This document shows, piece by piece, positions 1 to 7,389 of a stretch of 11,403 bases of DNA. Numbering within the stretch: the stretch's first letter is position 1; each line of letters starts with the position of its first letter. The notes under the pieces were generated by a model, which worked only from the letters and a program-made list of their open reading frames with translations, did no database searches and was not told the DNA's origin. The translations under genes and the position numbers were made by a program. The stretch is from CAYOSU01 sp964541255 (GTDB taxonomy: Bacteria; Bacillota; Clostridia; Christensenellales; CAMQZB01): assembly GCA_964541255.1 (NCBI GenBank), contig CAZIPL010000047.1:1-11403 (forward strand), in the 5' to 3' direction.

Positions 1-1279
1 AACCGAGACCCCAGAACTTGCAGGAGATTGTTCCCTCGGGAGCAGCGTCGTACTTTTCGGAGAAGTCCAAAGAAGAATTTGTAACGTCCTCATAGATACC
101 TACGGTGAAGTGGTTCTTAGGTTCGTCCTTTTCGAGGTTCTTATATACGGAATAGATCATGGAGGGGCTGAATTCCTTAGAACCGAGTCCGTATCTTCCG
201 CCTACAACCTTGATGTTGTTGATTCCTTTTTCAAGGAGTGCCGTGCAAACGTCGAGATACAAAGGCTCGCCCAAAGAACCGGGTTCTTTCGTTCTGTCGA
301 GAACTGCGATCTTCTTAACGGTCTTAGGAATAGCGTTGATGAAGGAATCGATAGCGAAAGGTCTGTAAAGACGTACTTTCAAAAGACCGACCTTATGGCC
401 TTCGGTGTTCATCTTGTTGAGAGTTTCTTCAACTGCGTCTGCACCGGAACCCATCATAACGATGATGTTTTCAGCGTCGGGTGCGCCTACATAGTCGAAA
501 AGGTGATAAGATCTTCCCGTCAAAGCGGAAACCTTATCCATAACTTCCTGAACGATAGCGGGGGTATTTTCATAATACTTATTAGCCGTTTCTCTGTTCT
601 GGAAGTAGATATCGCTGTTCTGAGCGGTACCTCTCTGAACGGGGTGTTCGGGGTTAAGAGCGCGAGCTCTGAAGTCCTCAACGTCCTTCATGTCTACGAG
701 CTTCTTCATATCCTCGTAGTCGATCATATCGATCTTGCTTACTTCGTGGCTCGTTCTGAAACCGTCAAAGAAGTGAAGGAAAGGAACTTTGGATTTAAGC
801 GTAGAAAGATGAGCTACGAGCGCCAAGTCCATAACTTCCTGAACGGAGTTAGAGGAAAGAAGCGCAAAGCCCGTCTGACGGCAAGCCATAACGTCGGAAT
901 GGTCACCGAAGATGTTAAGAGCGTGAGCTGCGAGGGCTCTTGCGGAAACGTGGAATACGCAGGGAAGAAGCTCGCCGGAGATCTTGTACATATTCGGGAT
1001 CATAAGCAAAAGTCCCTGAGAAGCGGTGAAGGTCGTCGTCAAAGCTCCTGCTGTCAAAGAGCCGTGAACTGCACCTGCAGCACCTGCCTCGGACTGCATT
1101 TCTGCGATGTGAAGCTTGTGACCGAAGATATTTTCTCTTCCTTCGTTAGCCGCAAACTCATCTGCGTCCTCTGCCATAGGGGAAGAGGGGGTGATCGGGT
1201 AAATAGCCGCTACGTCTGAGAACGCATACGCAACGTGCGCCGCAGCATAGTTACCGTCAACGGTTTTTTTAGTACTCAT
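1..1279 (-). CDS. nifJ: Pyruvate:ferredoxin (flavodoxin) oxidoreductase, N-terminal part (cut by window edge)
   Basis: Oxidises pyruvate with CoA to acetyl-CoA and CO2 and passes the electrons to ferredoxin or flavodoxin in the cytoplasm, the central step of anaerobic pyruvate breakdown. Reading the minus strand from the ATG at 1279 gives 426 open codons up to the window edge, about a third of the usual 1,170-1,200 residues. The N terminus has the family motif YPITPSSPMAE at 27-37. Thr30, Glu64 and Arg114 fall where the pyruvate- and thiamine-diphosphate-site residues Thr31, Glu64 and Arg114 lie in the Desulfovibrio africanus enzyme (recalled, not aligned). The visible part covers the first two domains and ends in KFWGLG, where the next domain normally starts. 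The C-terminal ferredoxin-like and TPP-binding domains lie outside the window. A GGAGGA ribosome binding site at 1285-1290 supports the start. It has its own promoter and is divergent from the ecf operon. Confidence 0.95.
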   Translation of the reverse strand, partial: MSTKKTVDGNYAAAHVAYAFSDVAAIYPITPSSPMAEDADEFAANEGRENIFGHKLHIAEMQSEAGAAGAVHGSLTAGALTTTFTASQGLLLMIPNMYKISGELLPCVFHVSARALAAHALNIFGDHSDVMACRQTGFALLSSNSVQEVMDLALVAHLSTLKSKVPFLHFFDGFRTSHEVSKIDMIDYEDMKKLVDMKDVEDFRARALNPEHPVQRGTAQNSDIYFQNRETANKYYENTPAIVQEVMDKVSALTGRSYHLFDYVGAPDAENIIVMMGSGADAVEETLNKMNTEGHKVGLLKVRLYRPFAIDSFINAIPKTVKKIAVLDRTKEPGSLGEPLYLDVCTALLEKGINNIKVVGGRYGLGSKEFSPSMIYSVYKNLEKDEPKNHFTVGIYEDVTNSSLDFSEKYDAAPEGTISCKFWGLG

Positions 1280-1370
1280 ATAAGTCCTCCATAACAATAT
1301 TTTTTAATTAAACATAGGTTGCTTGCAAAAGCGTACGCAAACAACGACAGATTATTATCTGCCAAATAAC

Positions 1371-1399
1371 AGTATAAGTTTTATTGCAGAATTTGTCAA
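1371..1399 (-). promoter_or_regulatory. Sigma-A-type promoter of nifJ
   Basis: On the minus strand a perfect -35 TTGACA (1394-1399) and a -10 TATACT (1371-1376) are separated by exactly 17 bp. Transcription would begin near 1364, giving a leader of about 85 nt before the ATG at 1279. A small palindrome, CAGAT-tatt-ATCTG (1348-1361), lies at about the start of the transcript. It could be an operator or a 5' stem-loop, but no regulator can be named. Confidence 0.8.
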
Positions 1400-1494
1400 G
1401 GTTTTAGTCAAATTAAAGAGCCGAATAAGCGATAAAAACAATGTTTGAAAGAGAGGTTTATTATAGGCGTCGGAAAGCGATTGTCTTTTGCTAC

Positions 1495-1522
1495 CGTTTT
1501 GTTTCAAAACGAAGTCAAAACG
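1495..1522 (+). promoter_or_regulatory. CAAAACG repeat cluster upstream of the ecf promoter (candidate operator)
   Basis: Three copies of one heptamer sit just upstream of the ecf promoter: CGTTTTG (1495-1501, inverted), CAAAACG (1505-1511) and CAAAACG (1516-1522). The first two form a 7-bp palindrome with a 3-nt spacer. The two direct copies are 11 bp apart, about one helical turn. This arrangement would suit a DNA-binding regulator, but no known box is recognised. The palindrome is also short enough to be chance in AT-rich DNA. Confidence 0.3.
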
Positions 1523-1523
1523 T

Positions 1524-1552
1524 TTCCGATTTTTCGCATTCTATGCTATAAT
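1524..1552 (+). promoter_or_regulatory. Extended -10 promoter for ecfA1-ecfA2-ecfT-truA
   Basis: A perfect -10 TATAAT (1547-1552) is preceded by TGC (1544-1546), the extended -10 signature. The matching -35 position (TTCCGA, 1524-1529, 17-bp spacer) is poor, as is usual when the extended motif is present. Transcription would start near 1559 and give a leader of about 108 nt before ecfA1. Confidence 0.65.
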
Positions 1553-1647
1553 TAAAAAAAGTATGCAAAAAATGCGGCTTATGTGTTTGAAAGATAACTA
1601 TTAGGAAATCGACTTTATTAACGAGAAAGAACTTCTCTAAGAGCGGT

Positions 1648-1660
1648 TATCCGAAGGATA
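1648..1660 (+). promoter_or_regulatory. Hairpin enclosing the ecfA1 ribosome binding site
   Basis: TATCC (1648-1652) and GGATA (1656-1660) can form a 5-bp stem with a GAA loop. The stem and loop together contain the Shine-Dalgarno AAGGA (1654-1658), which sits 8 nt before a TTG start codon. A partly hidden ribosome binding site plus a weak start codon suggests deliberately low or regulated initiation of the first operon gene. The stem is short, so its effect may be modest. Confidence 0.4.
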
Positions 1661-1666
1661 GAAAAA

Positions 1667-2497
1667 TTGACTGCAATAGAATTCAAAAACGTCTCCTTTT
1701 CTTATGAAACGGAGGATAGCAACAAAAAGACAAAAGCGATAGACGGTCTTTCTCTGAAAATCGAGGAGGGCGATTTCGTAGCGCTTGTCGGGCATAACGG
1801 CAGCGGGAAATCGACGGCGGCAAGGCTTATGAACGCGCTTCTTTTTCCTACAAGCGGCGACGTCGAGGTTTTCGGAATAAATACCAAAGACAAAGACAGG
1901 CTTTTCGAGATAAGAAGTAAAGTAGGGATGGTTTTCCAAAACCCCGATAATCAGATGATTGCGACGATTGTCGAAGACGATATCGCGTTCGGTCCTGAGA
2001 ATTTGGGAATCGAAAGAGAAGAAATCGGCAACCGAATCGACTTTGCTCTAAAAGCTGTCGGAATGGAAGAATATAGAAAAGCCACGCCTTTCAAGCTTTC
2101 GGGCGGACAAAAGCAAAGGATTGCGATAGCGGGCGTTTTGGCGATTAAGCCAAAAGTCTTGGTTTTGGACGAATCGACCGCAATGCTCGACCCGAGAGGA
2201 AGAAAGGAAATTTTCGACGTAATAAAAGCCCTCAACGAAAAAGAGGGAATGACCGTTATTTTGATAACGCACTATATGGACGAAGCGGCGCTGTTTGACA
2301 AAGTAATCGTCATGTCGGACGGAAAGCTTGTCGATAGCGGAACGCCGAGAGAGGTATATAAAAACGCCGAGCTTATCGAAAGCGTCGGCTTAAAGCTTCC
2401 GCGCCCCACGAAGCTTGCGATGCACTTGAAAGAAAACGGAATCGATTTAGGGGAAATATTGACGACAAAGGAGCTTGTGGACGAATTATGTCGATAA
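1667..2497 (+). CDS. ecfA1: ECF transporter ATPase EcfA1 (CbiO-type)
   Basis: One of two non-identical ATPases that power group II energy-coupling-factor importers for vitamins and trace nutrients. It works on the cytoplasmic face of the membrane, paired with EcfA2 and bound to EcfT. The 276-residue length is normal. Visible ABC motifs are Walker A GHNGSGKST (42-50), the Q-loop glutamine Q91 in FQNPDNQM, the signature LSGGQ (144-148), Walker B VLVLDE (164-169) and the switch histidine H202 in ITHYMDEA. The Walker B continuation reads ESTAMLDP, the EcfA1-type form rather than the EPSSGLDP of its partner. The start is TTG at 1667 with AAGGA 8 nt upstream; no ATG lies nearby in frame. It overlaps ecfA2 by 10 bp. 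No S component gene is present in the window, so the substrate cannot be stated. Confidence 0.95.
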   Translation: MTAIEFKNVSFSYETEDSNKKTKAIDGLSLKIEEGDFVALVGHNGSGKSTAARLMNALLFPTSGDVEVFGINTKDKDRLFEIRSKVGMVFQNPDNQMIATIVEDDIAFGPENLGIEREEIGNRIDFALKAVGMEEYRKATPFKLSGGQKQRIAIAGVLAIKPKVLVLDESTAMLDPRGRKEIFDVIKALNEKEGMTVILITHYMDEAALFDKVIVMSDGKLVDSGTPREVYKNAELIESVGLKLPRPTKLAMHLKENGIDLGEILTTKELVDELCR

Positions 2498-3384
2498 ATA
2501 TTTCTCATCTCGATTTTTATTATAACAAAGGCAGCAAAATGGAAAAGCATGCTCTTTGCGACATAACGCTCGATATCGACAAAGGGGACTTTTTCGGAAT
2601 AATAGGGCATACGGGAAGCGGCAAATCAACTCTTATTCAGCACTTCAACGGGCTTATTATGCCTCAAAGCGGAAAAGTAGTTACGGCAGGAATCGATGTC
2701 GAGCCTAAGTCCAAACAGCTCAAAATGCTTCGCGCAAAGTGCGGAATGGTTTTCCAATACCCCGAATATCAGCTTTTCGGAGAGACCGTTGCGGACGATA
2801 TAGCGTTCGGACTTATAAACTTTAAGGGACGAAAAAGCGATAAAAACCCCGACGGCGTAACGAGCGACGAAATCAACGAAAGCGTAAAAGACGCAATGGA
2901 AAGGGTCGGACTTCCTTTTAAGGAGTTTGCGAACCGCTCCCCGTTCCAGCTTTCGGGCGGGCAAAAACGCCGCGTCGCGATAGCCGGAATAATAATAACA
3001 AAGCCCGAAATTTTGGTTCTCGACGAGCCGTCGAGCGGACTCGATCCGAAAGGCAAGCAAGAGATACTTTCGCTTTTGAGAGAGCTTAAAGAAACGACGT
3101 GCGATACCATCGTTATGATTTCGCACGATATGGACGAAATAGCCGAAAACTGCAATAGGGTTGCTGTAATAGAAAATGGCGAGGTATCGATGTGCGATAC
3201 CCCAGAAAAGCTTTTCGAAAACGATGAAAAGCTGTTGTCGCTTGGTCTTGATATACCGATCGTAGCAAAGGTTCGCAACGCCTTGAAGCGTGAAAAGGGG
3301 ATAGACGTACCTTATTCGAACAACTTCCGAGATTTTGCGAAAAACGTCGCTATTGCGTTGAAAGACGGGGGTGAAAGGAAATGA
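2488..3384 (+). CDS. ecfA2: ECF transporter ATPase EcfA2 (CbiO-type)
   Basis: Second ATPase of the energy-coupling-factor module, forming a heterodimer with EcfA1. The 298-residue protein has Walker A GHTGSGKST (40-48), Q-loop Q90 in FQYPEYQLF, signature LSGGQ (155-159), Walker B ILVLDE (175-180) followed by PSSGLDP, and switch histidine H213 in ISHDMDE. The run YPEYQLFGETVADDIAFG is typical of the EcfA2 type. The ATG lies inside the end of ecfA1. AAAGGAG (2467-2473) is 14 nt upstream, rather far, so translation is probably coupled to ecfA1. Its stop overlaps the ecfT start in an ATGA junction (3381-3384). The insertion at about 113-128 (GRKSDKNPDG) is hydrophilic and probably a surface loop. 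Confidence 0.95.
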   Translation: MSINISHLDFYYNKGSKMEKHALCDITLDIDKGDFFGIIGHTGSGKSTLIQHFNGLIMPQSGKVVTAGIDVEPKSKQLKMLRAKCGMVFQYPEYQLFGETVADDIAFGLINFKGRKSDKNPDGVTSDEINESVKDAMERVGLPFKEFANRSPFQLSGGQKRRVAIAGIIITKPEILVLDEPSSGLDPKGKQEILSLLRELKETTCDTIVMISHDMDEIAENCNRVAVIENGEVSMCDTPEKLFENDEKLLSLGLDIPIVAKVRNALKREKGIDVPYSNNFRDFAKNVAIALKDGGERK

Positions 3385-4202
3385 GAGAGTTTACCTTCGG
3401 TCAATATTACCCCGAGAATTCGATAATTCACCGATTAGACGCAAGAGTCAAAATTGTTATGACGATTGCCTATATGGTGGCGATTTTCCTTGTCAAAGAC
3501 TTTGTGGGATTTGTTTTGCCGATAGTTTTTCTGGCAGTCGAAATAGTCTTGTCGAAAGTACCTTTCAAGTATGTTTTAAAGACGTTGAAACCGATAGTGT
3601 TCCTTGTCGTTTTTACGGCGATATTAAACCTGTTGTTTTATACGAGCGGCGAAATAATTTGGGAGTTTTACTTCATAAAAATTCGCGACGAAGCGCTTGT
3701 CTTTTGCGGATTTATGGCACTAAGACTCATACTTTTGGTTATGGGATCTTCCGTTATGACGCTGACCACTCAACCCGTGGAGCTATCGGACGGCATAGAA
3801 AGCCTTATGTCGCCGCTTAAAATAATCAAATTCCCCGTGCACGAGCTTGCTCTAATTATGAGTATCGCTCTTAGGTTTATTCCGACTCTCACCGAAGAAG
3901 CCGACAGAATCATAAGAGCGCAAAAGGCAAGAGGCGCCGACTTTGAAAGCGGAAATATTTTCGCAAAAGCGAAGTCGCTAATTCCGATTTTGATTCCGCT
4001 TTTGGTGTCTTCCTTTAGGCGTGCGGACGAGCTTGCCGACGCAATGGATGCAAGGTGCTATGGCGGAAGCGCAAAGAGAACGAAATATAAAGTATTCAAA
4101 ATCCGCTTTGCCGACATCGTCGCACTTTTGTTGACGGCGGCGCTTATTGCGGCAATCGTTGTTTTGAATAATCTCATCGCAAGCGGAATAATCGTTTTGT
4201 GA
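3381..4202 (+). CDS. ecfT: ECF transporter transmembrane protein EcfT
   Basis: Membrane scaffold that joins the EcfA1-EcfA2 ATPases to interchangeable substrate-binding S components. The 273-residue length fits the family. The N terminus carries the typical GQYYPENSIIHRLDARVKI stretch (7-25). Hydrophobic segments follow at roughly 26-56, 71-88, 108-128, 153-170 and 244-268. The coupling helices carry the expected short motifs: ARG at 183-185 (AQKARGADF) and ARC at 224-226 (AMDARCYGG). The second motif has Cys instead of Gly, a variant I believe is also found in other Firmicutes EcfT. The start overlaps the ecfA2 stop by 4 bp, with a GGGGGTG-like ribosome binding site about 8 nt upstream. Confidence 0.94.
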   Translation: MREFTFGQYYPENSIIHRLDARVKIVMTIAYMVAIFLVKDFVGFVLPIVFLAVEIVLSKVPFKYVLKTLKPIVFLVVFTAILNLLFYTSGEIIWEFYFIKIRDEALVFCGFMALRLILLVMGSSVMTLTTQPVELSDGIESLMSPLKIIKFPVHELALIMSIALRFIPTLTEEADRIIRAQKARGADFESGNIFAKAKSLIPILIPLLVSSFRRADELADAMDARCYGGSAKRTKYKVFKIRFADIVALLLTAALIAAIVVLNNLIASGIIVL

Positions 4203-4236
4203 TTAAGAGATATTATATAAAAAATAGGAAACAATA

Positions 4237-4965
4237 ATGAGAATAAAAATGACCTTGGCGTATGACGGAACGGCTTTCCACGGCTGGCAAAGACAGTTGG
4301 GCGTAGAAACCGTGCAAGAAACCGTCGAAAACGGCTTGAAAGAGCTTTTTGGAACAGAAACAAAAACCTTCGTTTCGGGAAGAACGGACGAGGGCGTTTC
4401 CGCTCGCGCGCAGGTCATACACTTCGATTGCGAAACGACGATACCGCCCGAAAAAATCTGCATTGCGCTCAACTATAAGCTTCCTCCGACGGTACAAGCT
4501 CAAAAAAGCGAGAAGACTTCTGACGATTTCAACGCAAGGTACGACGTAAAGAAAAAGACCTATCGCTATAAAACATATGTGTCGAGAACGATTGTGCCTT
4601 ATGAAAAATATAAACTGCGCCTCGATAAAGAGCCTGATTTCGAGAAGATGAAAAAGGCGGCGGAAAAGCTTGTAGGCGAGCATGATTTCGCGGCGTTTTG
4701 CTCGGCAAATGCCGATACGACAACGAGCGTAAGAACGCTTTACGAAGCGCGAGTAGAAAGAACTTTTGACGGCTTCGATTTTGTTTTCACGGGTAGCGGA
4801 TTTTTATATAATATGGTTCGCATAATGGTCGGAACGCTTATATTTATCGGTCTCGGTTTTTTGGAAGAAAACGCGATAGACAAGGCGTTTGAGACGAAAG
4901 ACAGAACGGTTTTGGGGAAAACCGTTTCGCCCGAGGGACTACTCTTAGAAAATGTCGAGTATTAA
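4237..4965 (+). CDS. truA: tRNA pseudouridine(38-40) synthase TruA
   Basis: Converts uridines 38-40 in the anticodon stem-loop of many tRNAs to pseudouridine. The 242-residue protein starts with the family signature LAYDGTAFHGWQRQ (6-19). It carries the catalytic aspartate in GRTDEGVSARAQ (about 48-59) and the C-terminal FLYNMVRIMVGTL stretch. AGGA (4226-4229) lies 7 nt before the ATG. The gene follows ecfT by 34 nt and is very likely in the same operon, as in many Firmicutes. No GC-rich terminator follows it. The promoter of the MATE locus begins only 15 nt after the stop, so some read-through into that locus is possible. Confidence 0.96.
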   Translation: MRIKMTLAYDGTAFHGWQRQLGVETVQETVENGLKELFGTETKTFVSGRTDEGVSARAQVIHFDCETTIPPEKICIALNYKLPPTVQAQKSEKTSDDFNARYDVKKKTYRYKTYVSRTIVPYEKYKLRLDKEPDFEKMKKAAEKLVGEHDFAAFCSANADTTTSVRTLYEARVERTFDGFDFVFTGSGFLYNMVRIMVGTLIFIGLGFLEENAIDKAFETKDRTVLGKTVSPEGLLLENVEY

Positions 4966-4979
4966 ACGCTCGAATTTGT

Positions 4980-5008
4980 TTGAAAAAATTAAAATTTTAT
5001 GCTAAAAT
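4980..5008 (+). promoter_or_regulatory. Strong promoter of the MATE leader and gene
   Basis: A -35 TTGAAA (4980-4985) is separated by 17 bp from a -10 TAAAAT (5003-5008), which is preceded by TGC (5000-5002, extended -10). Transcription would start near 5015, leaving a leader of about 310 nt before the MATE start codon, far longer than translation alone needs. Confidence 0.75.
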
Positions 5009-5014
5009 ATAATT

Positions 5015-5326
5015 ACAACGTGTGGCTTAAAGCGTAATTCCGGTTGCGTATTTATGTCGCATTTTTTGTTTATTCGTCGAAAGCCGTTGCAATAGGGGAA
5101 ATCTTTTTGCGATACTATAAGCAAAGATTTGAAAATCTCGCAAAAAGACGCCTATGAGTCTCAATCTGGCACCTTTTCAATGAATAACATATATTTTTAA
5201 GGAAAACTAAATATAAAAGCAAATGCGTGTAGCTCTTTTTTGTATCCGTTGAGATTACAGACGGATAAGGCGTAAATCCGGCAAAAGAGCTGCACGCTAT
5301 TTTTATTATAAGGAAGGTAATTTTTT
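5015..5326 (+). ncRNA. Long structured leader of the MATE gene (candidate riboswitch or attenuator)
   Basis: The space between the promoter and the MATE ribosome binding site holds two sets of competing inverted repeats. In the first set, 5102-5112 pairs with 5138-5148 (11 bp, perfect). Alternatively 5099-5106 pairs with 5123-5130 (8 bp, plus 5109-5110 with 5121-5122); the two cannot coexist. In the second set, a 15-bp stem (5225-5239 with 5283-5297, one G-U) encloses ACGGATA (5261-5267). That element can pair either with TATCCGT (5243-5249) or, through CGGAT, with ATCCG (5276-5280). The outer stem is followed by a U-rich run and then the ribosome binding site AGGAAGG (5311-5317). MATE pumps of the MepA type are known targets of riboswitches, including the guanidine-IV (mepA-motif) class, but I cannot match this leader to any class from memory. 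Confidence 0.5.
5225..5307 (+). terminator. 15-bp hairpin plus U-rich tail before the MATE gene (candidate attenuator)
   Basis: GCGTGTAGCTCTTTT (5225-5239) pairs with AAAAGAGCTGCACGC (5283-5297) over 15 bp with a single wobble. TATTTTTATT (5298-5307) follows immediately. This resembles an intrinsic terminator placed upstream of a gene, as in transcription attenuation. The large 43-nt loop and interrupted U run make it atypical. It may instead be the closing stem of an aptamer. Confidence 0.45.
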
Positions 5327-6724
5327 ATGGAACAAAACTCGGTCGCATACCTTAAAGAAGAAAAACTGACAAAGCTTATGCGAAAATACTCCGTACCTTG
5401 CGTAATTTCGCTTGTCGTCGGCGCGCTATATAACATCGTCGATCAAATATTCATCGCAAACGCAGAATACTTAGGTTCATACGGCAACGCCGCAAACACG
5501 GTCGTGTTTCCGATGACCGTCGTAGCGCTTGCAATCGCCGTCATGATAGGGGACGGCTGTTGCTCGTTTGTAAGCATTGCGCTTGGTCGAAACGAAAAGG
5601 GCAAAGCGAAGCAAAGCATAGGCAACGCAATAATGATATGCATAATTTCAAGCGTTGTTTTGACGGCGATATATCTACTGTTTTCCGAGCCTATTCTGAC
5701 TCTTTTCGGCGGCAAAGTAAATGACGAAACGTTCGAGCTTTCAAAAGAGTATTTTTTCTATATAACTCTCGGCATACCCTTTTATATGTTCGGGCAAGCG
5801 ATGAATCCGATAATTCGAAGCGACGGAAGCCCTAAGTTTGCGATGATTTCGACTCTTTCGGGAGCTATAGCAAACATTATTCTCGATCCGATCTTTATTT
5901 TCGCTTTCAAATGGGGAATGACGGGTGCCGCCGTTGCGACCGTTATAGGACAAGTTATCACGGCTTTAATGTCGGTTGGTTATTTATTAAAAATGAAAAC
6001 CGTCAAAATAGATAAGAGCAGCTTTGTTTTCAACAAAAAGCTTATCGGCAAGTTTTTGTCTTTGGGACTAACGAGCTTTTTGGCACAAATATCCCTTGTA
6101 ATATCTATGGCGGCGGTACAAAATACCTGCATGAAATACGGTGCTCTCGATCCGATTTTCGGGCAAACGGAATATGCGCAAATCCCTTTGGCGGTGCTTG
6201 GAATCGTAATGAAATTCTTCCAGATCGCAATCTCCGTTTCGATAGGCTTGGCGGCAGGGTGCATACCCGTTGCCGGATATAACCTCGGCGCGGATAGAAA
6301 AGATAGGGTTAAAAAGCTGTTTAGCTATCTTCTTATCGCGGAAGTCGCGATAGGTCTTGTCGCGACGGTTATCGTCGAGTGCTTCCCGCTTCAGATCGCA
6401 AATCTTTTCGGCGCGCAAAACGAAAGCTCGTATTACGCGGACTTTGCAATCAAATGCTTCAGGACTTATCTATGCATGATGACACTCGCAACCGTCAATA
6501 AAGGAACGTTCATCTACTTGCAAGCGCTCGGTAAAGCCGCGGCTTCGACTATCGTTTCGATGACGAGAGAAATAATCTTCGGCGTGTTTTTACCAATCGT
6601 TATGCCGATATTTATGGGACTTGACGGCTTGCTGTGGTCTTTCCCCGTCGCCGATATTCTGACCTTTATCATAGCGGTATTCTTTATACGAAGAACCTAT
6701 AAAGAGCTTAATGATAGCCATTGA
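5327..6724 (+). CDS. MATE family efflux transporter, MepA-like
   Basis: Multidrug and toxic-compound extrusion pump of the inner membrane, expected to export cationic or aromatic compounds using a Na+ or H+ gradient. The 465 residues fit the family (about 440-470, twelve membrane helices in two halves). Recognisable stretches are VVGALYNIVDQIFIA (30-44, with Asp39 in the first helix), the cytoplasmic GRNEKGKAKQSIGNA loop (87-101), GIPFYMFGQAMNPIIRSDGSPK (149-170) and ILDPIFIFAF (185-194), all typical of MepA-type members. The start has AGGAAGG (5311-5317) 9 nt upstream. It stands alone under its own promoter behind a structured leader, which suggests inducible expression. It converges on rpsI across a shared terminator. 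The actual substrate cannot be read from the sequence. Confidence 0.9.
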   Translation: MEQNSVAYLKEEKLTKLMRKYSVPCVISLVVGALYNIVDQIFIANAEYLGSYGNAANTVVFPMTVVALAIAVMIGDGCCSFVSIALGRNEKGKAKQSIGNAIMICIISSVVLTAIYLLFSEPILTLFGGKVNDETFELSKEYFFYITLGIPFYMFGQAMNPIIRSDGSPKFAMISTLSGAIANIILDPIFIFAFKWGMTGAAVATVIGQVITALMSVGYLLKMKTVKIDKSSFVFNKKLIGKFLSLGLTSFLAQISLVISMAAVQNTCMKYGALDPIFGQTEYAQIPLAVLGIVMKFFQIAISVSIGLAAGCIPVAGYNLGADRKDRVKKLFSYLLIAEVAIGLVATVIVECFPLQIANLFGAQNESSYYADFAIKCFRTYLCMMTLATVNKGTFIYLQALGKAAASTIVSMTREIIFGVFLPIVMPIFMGLDGLLWSFPVADILTFIIAVFFIRRTYKELNDSH

Positions 6725-6902
6725 TAGTCTACAACTGAACATTAAAGAAGTCGGATTGCTTTTTTAGGAAAATCTCAGAATGTAATATTATTAAAACTTC
6801 CGCAACAACCGAAAAAGCATAAAGTTGGGGAATAATAATATAATTATTATCCGACAAAAACTATATCTCTCGGTATAAAAAGAGGGGATAGGACAAAAAA
6901 GA
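6725..6902. other. Gene-free convergent spacer between the MATE gene and rpsI terminator
   Basis: AT-rich spacer with no credible reading frame. It contains a run of AT-only sequence around 6831-6850 with weak dyad symmetry. No promoter, RNA gene or recognised repeat was seen. Confidence 0.6.
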
Positions 6903-6931
6903 AAAAACCTTCCGAAAAACGGAAGGTTTTT
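6903..6931. terminator. Bidirectional intrinsic terminator between MATE gene and rpsI
   Basis: AAAAACCTTCCG (6903-6914) and CGGAAGGTTTTT (6920-6931) form a perfect 12-bp stem with an AAAAA loop. On the minus strand the stem is followed by a long U-rich tail (complement of 6893-6907), making a strong terminator for rplM-rpsI. On the plus strand the T run at 6927-6931 can end MATE transcripts. Confidence 0.88.
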
Positions 6932-6953
6932 GAATTTCTTGTTGTCGTCGAAA

Positions 6954-7370
6954 TTATCTCTTCGAGAACTGAGGAGCGCGACGAGCTGCTTTGAGACCGT
7001 ATTTCTTTCTTTCTTTCATTCTCGGGTCTCTCGTCAAGAAGCCTGCTTTCTTAAGCTCGGGACGCAAATTCTCGTCCGCTTCGCAAAGAGCTCTTGCGAT
7101 ACCGTGTCTGATAGCACCTGCCTGACCTGTATAACCGCCACCGTAAACGTTTACCAAAACGTCGAACTTGTCGCTCGTAGCGGTAAGCTCGAGGGGCTGT
7201 CTAACAACCATCTTAACTACTTCGTTTCCGCCGTAGTATTCGTCGATAGTCTTGTTGTTGATAACGATGCTGCCGTTTCCGTTAGGGATAAGGCGAACTC
7301 TCGCGATAGCTTCTTTTCTTCTTCCTGTTCCGAAATATTGAACTTTCTTCTTTGTAGATTTAGCTGCCAT
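6954..7370 (-). CDS. rpsI: 30S ribosomal protein S9
   Basis: Small-subunit ribosomal protein whose C-terminal tail reaches into the tRNA P site. The 138-residue protein contains YFGTGRRKEAIARVRL (12-27), the central VNVYGGGYTGQAGAIRHGIARAL region, and the invariant Lys/Arg-rich ending with SKR at the extreme C terminus. A strong AAGGAGG ribosome binding site (complement of 7378-7384) lies 7 nt upstream. It follows rplM by 19 nt on the minus strand, the conserved L13-S9 pair, and ends 23 nt before the shared terminator. Confidence 0.98.
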   Translation of the reverse strand: MAAKSTKKKVQYFGTGRRKEAIARVRLIPNGNGSIVINNKTIDEYYGGNEVVKMVVRQPLELTATSDKFDVLVNVYGGGYTGQAGAIRHGIARALCEADENLRPELKKAGFLTRDPRMKERKKYGLKAARRAPQFSKR

Positions 7371-7389
7371 GATGCATCCTCCTTACACC

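Noticed and set aside
110..1219. 369-codon open frame on the plus strand
   Set aside because: It is the antisense shadow of nifJ, whose minus-strand translation has clear PFOR motifs and a good ribosome binding site.
5033..5086. TGCG...CGCA followed by six T in the early MATE leader, resembling a terminator
   Set aside because: The stem is only 4 bp with a 9-nt loop, too weak for intrinsic termination.
5223..5252. Possible 9-residue leader peptide (MRVALFCIR) inside the MATE leader
   Set aside because: The only purine-rich site (AAGGA at 5199-5203) is 19 nt upstream, too far for normal initiation. The frame overlaps the strong stem and may be chance.
5249..5280. TTGAGATTACA followed by GGATAA...GCGTAA, recalling thi-box (TPP) riboswitch words
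   Set aside because: The conserved AACCTGAT core and the TPP helix arrangement are missing, and the gene is a MATE pump rather than thiamin-related.
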